DNA from: Bacteroidota bacterium
GTDB taxonomy: Bacteria; Bacteroidota; Bacteroidia; Bacteroidales; Prolixibacteraceae
NCBI GenBank assembly: GCA_024278975.1
Contig: JAJRSD010000072.1
Location: 1 to 64,000, forward strand
Direction of reading: 5' to 3'
DNA length: 64,000 nucleotides
Notes under the pieces: model-generated
What the model saw: only the letters and a program-made list of their open reading frames with translations
Database searches by the model: none
Told to the model about the DNA's origin: nothing
Translations under genes and position numbers: made by a program
Part shown: piece by piece, positions 63,186 to 64,000 of the stretch
How positions within the stretch are numbered: position 1 is the stretch's first letter
Layout: the number at the start of each line of letters is the position of its first letter

Positions 63186-63842
63186 CTAAATTTCGCTCTC
63201 CCACTCGCCATAAAACTGTTCAAGAAATGTTTCCATAAACCGATGACGTTGTTCCGCAATCTTTTTTGCCGATTTTGTATTTATCCGTTCTTTCAGCAAA
63301 AGTAATTTTTCGTAAAAATGGTTGATTGTTGGGGCAGTGGTCTTTTTGTACTCATCGAAACTGTTGTGCATTTCGGGTTTAATATCGGGATGATAAATCA
63401 GCCGCCCCTTGTTTCCACCATATGCAAAAGTCCGCGCAATTCCAATGGCTCCAATGGCATCCAACCGGTCGGCATCCTGTACAATTTTGGCCTCAACCGA
63501 TATTGCCCGGTTTTCTACACCGGCACCTTTAAACGAAACCTGCTCAATAATTTCTAAAATTACTGGAATCTTTGGCTTTGGAAAACCTATCGAATTCAAC
63601 CATTTTTCAGTTTTCGAATCCTGCCCGGCATCACTTAATTTCCAGTCGTCCAAATCGTGAAGCAGTGCTGCCATTTCAACAAGAAACAAATCACCACCTT
63701 CTGTTTTCGCAATTCTCTTTGCCATATTTCGTACTCGGTAAATATGCCACCAGTCGTGTCCCGAACTTTCGTTTTCAAAATAGTTGTGCACATACTTTTC
63801 TGTCGATTCAATAAATCTTTTTTCTTGAACATTTAAACTCAT
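63186..63842 (-). CDS. HD-domain phosphohydrolase
   Basis: 218 residues with the HD signature: SGHDWWHIYRVRNMAKRI near residue 27 (His, His), LLHDLDDWKL near 66 (HD pair) and QDADRLDAIGAIGIARTF near 127 (last Asp). YedJ/YpgQ-like members hydrolyse nucleotide or phosphate esters; substrate unknown. No partner gene in the window. Confidence 0.9.
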   Translation of the reverse strand: MSLNVQEKRFIESTEKYVHNYFENESSGHDWWHIYRVRNMAKRIAKTEGGDLFLVEMAALLHDLDDWKLSDAGQDSKTEKWLNSIGFPKPKIPVILEIIEQVSFKGAGVENRAISVEAKIVQDADRLDAIGAIGIARTFAYGGNKGRLIYHPDIKPEMHNSFDEYKKTTAPTINHFYEKLLLLKERINTKSAKKIAEQRHRFMETFLEQFYGEWESEI

Positions 63843-64000
63843 GGTTCAAAATTAAGGAAACTATCTATAAACTCAATATCTAAAAGTTGTTAAAAAAAAG
63901 AGGTAAATTTTACTTTTAGTTCTGTATGTCAAAGACTTATGTTATTTACATTAAAAATATCTGCTTAATAAAAACCTCATCATCACTCATTTTTTATTAT
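63843..64000. other. AT-rich end of window
   Basis: No gene, terminator or recognisable promoter is seen before the window ends. Confidence 0.3.

Overview
The window is a low-GC chromosomal segment of a member of the Bacteroidota, probably class Bacteroidia. The evidence is a C-terminal T9SS sorting domain, promoters of the TTTG-N19-TAnnTTTG type (best case upstream of rplM), the ftsX-DUF3098-uppP-truB-queA gene order, and the housekeeping operon rplM-rpsI-rpsB-tsf-pyrH-frr. The genus cannot be fixed from the sequence alone. No rRNA, tRNA, CRISPR array or intact transposase gene was seen.

Region 1 (1-15.1 kb) is an accessory surface-glycan locus. It holds a DegT-type sugar aminotransferase, UDP-GlcNAc 2-epimerase (wecB), a GT4 glycosyltransferase, a secreted D-glucuronyl C5-epimerase-like protein, a nitroreductase-family protein, a polysaccharide pyruvyl transferase and a Wzx-type flippase. 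Small selfish-looking modules are scattered through it: a VapBC pair, a frameshifted PIN toxin with a small antitoxin, and two DUF4143-type ATPases. The first three modules are separated by three truncated copies of the first 44-56 codons of wecB, and a decayed second flippase lies next to the other ATPase. A family of palindromic CGCAGAG repeats fills the gap between the aminotransferase and wecB.

Region 2 (15.1-29.0 kb) is core genome: a YfhO-family membrane protein, ruvC, an EamA transporter, the ribosomal protein / tsf / pyrH / frr operon with clear terminators, then ftsX, a DUF3098 protein, uppP, truB, queA and a zinc-ribbon methyltransferase.

Region 3 (29.0-37.9 kb) has a large lipid-anchored or membrane-anchored DUF3352-like protein with a beta-propeller tail, followed by a complete tripartite RND efflux operon (adaptor, RND pump, TolC-like channel).

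Region 4 (38.1-48.5 kb) is a poorly characterised minus-strand cluster. It contains three adjacent zinc-ribbon proteins (one AIM24-like), a protein with two repeated beta-domains, a four-helix membrane protein, a TPR protein and decayed genes downstream. It ends with a T9SS-exported BNR/YCF48-like protein and a divergent membrane-linked AraC regulator.

Region 5 (48.5-64 kb) has a GH2 glycosidase lipoprotein, the complete phosphate-starvation operon (porin, pstS, pstC, pstA, pstB, phoU, response regulator, histidine kinase) with a candidate 7-4-7 PHO box, a sulfatase with HEAT-like repeats, decayed T9SS cargo genes and an HD-domain hydrolase.

The most unusual structure is the repeated regeneration of the wecB 5' end around toxin/ATPase modules, together with the similar flippase-ATPase arrangement 6 kb away.
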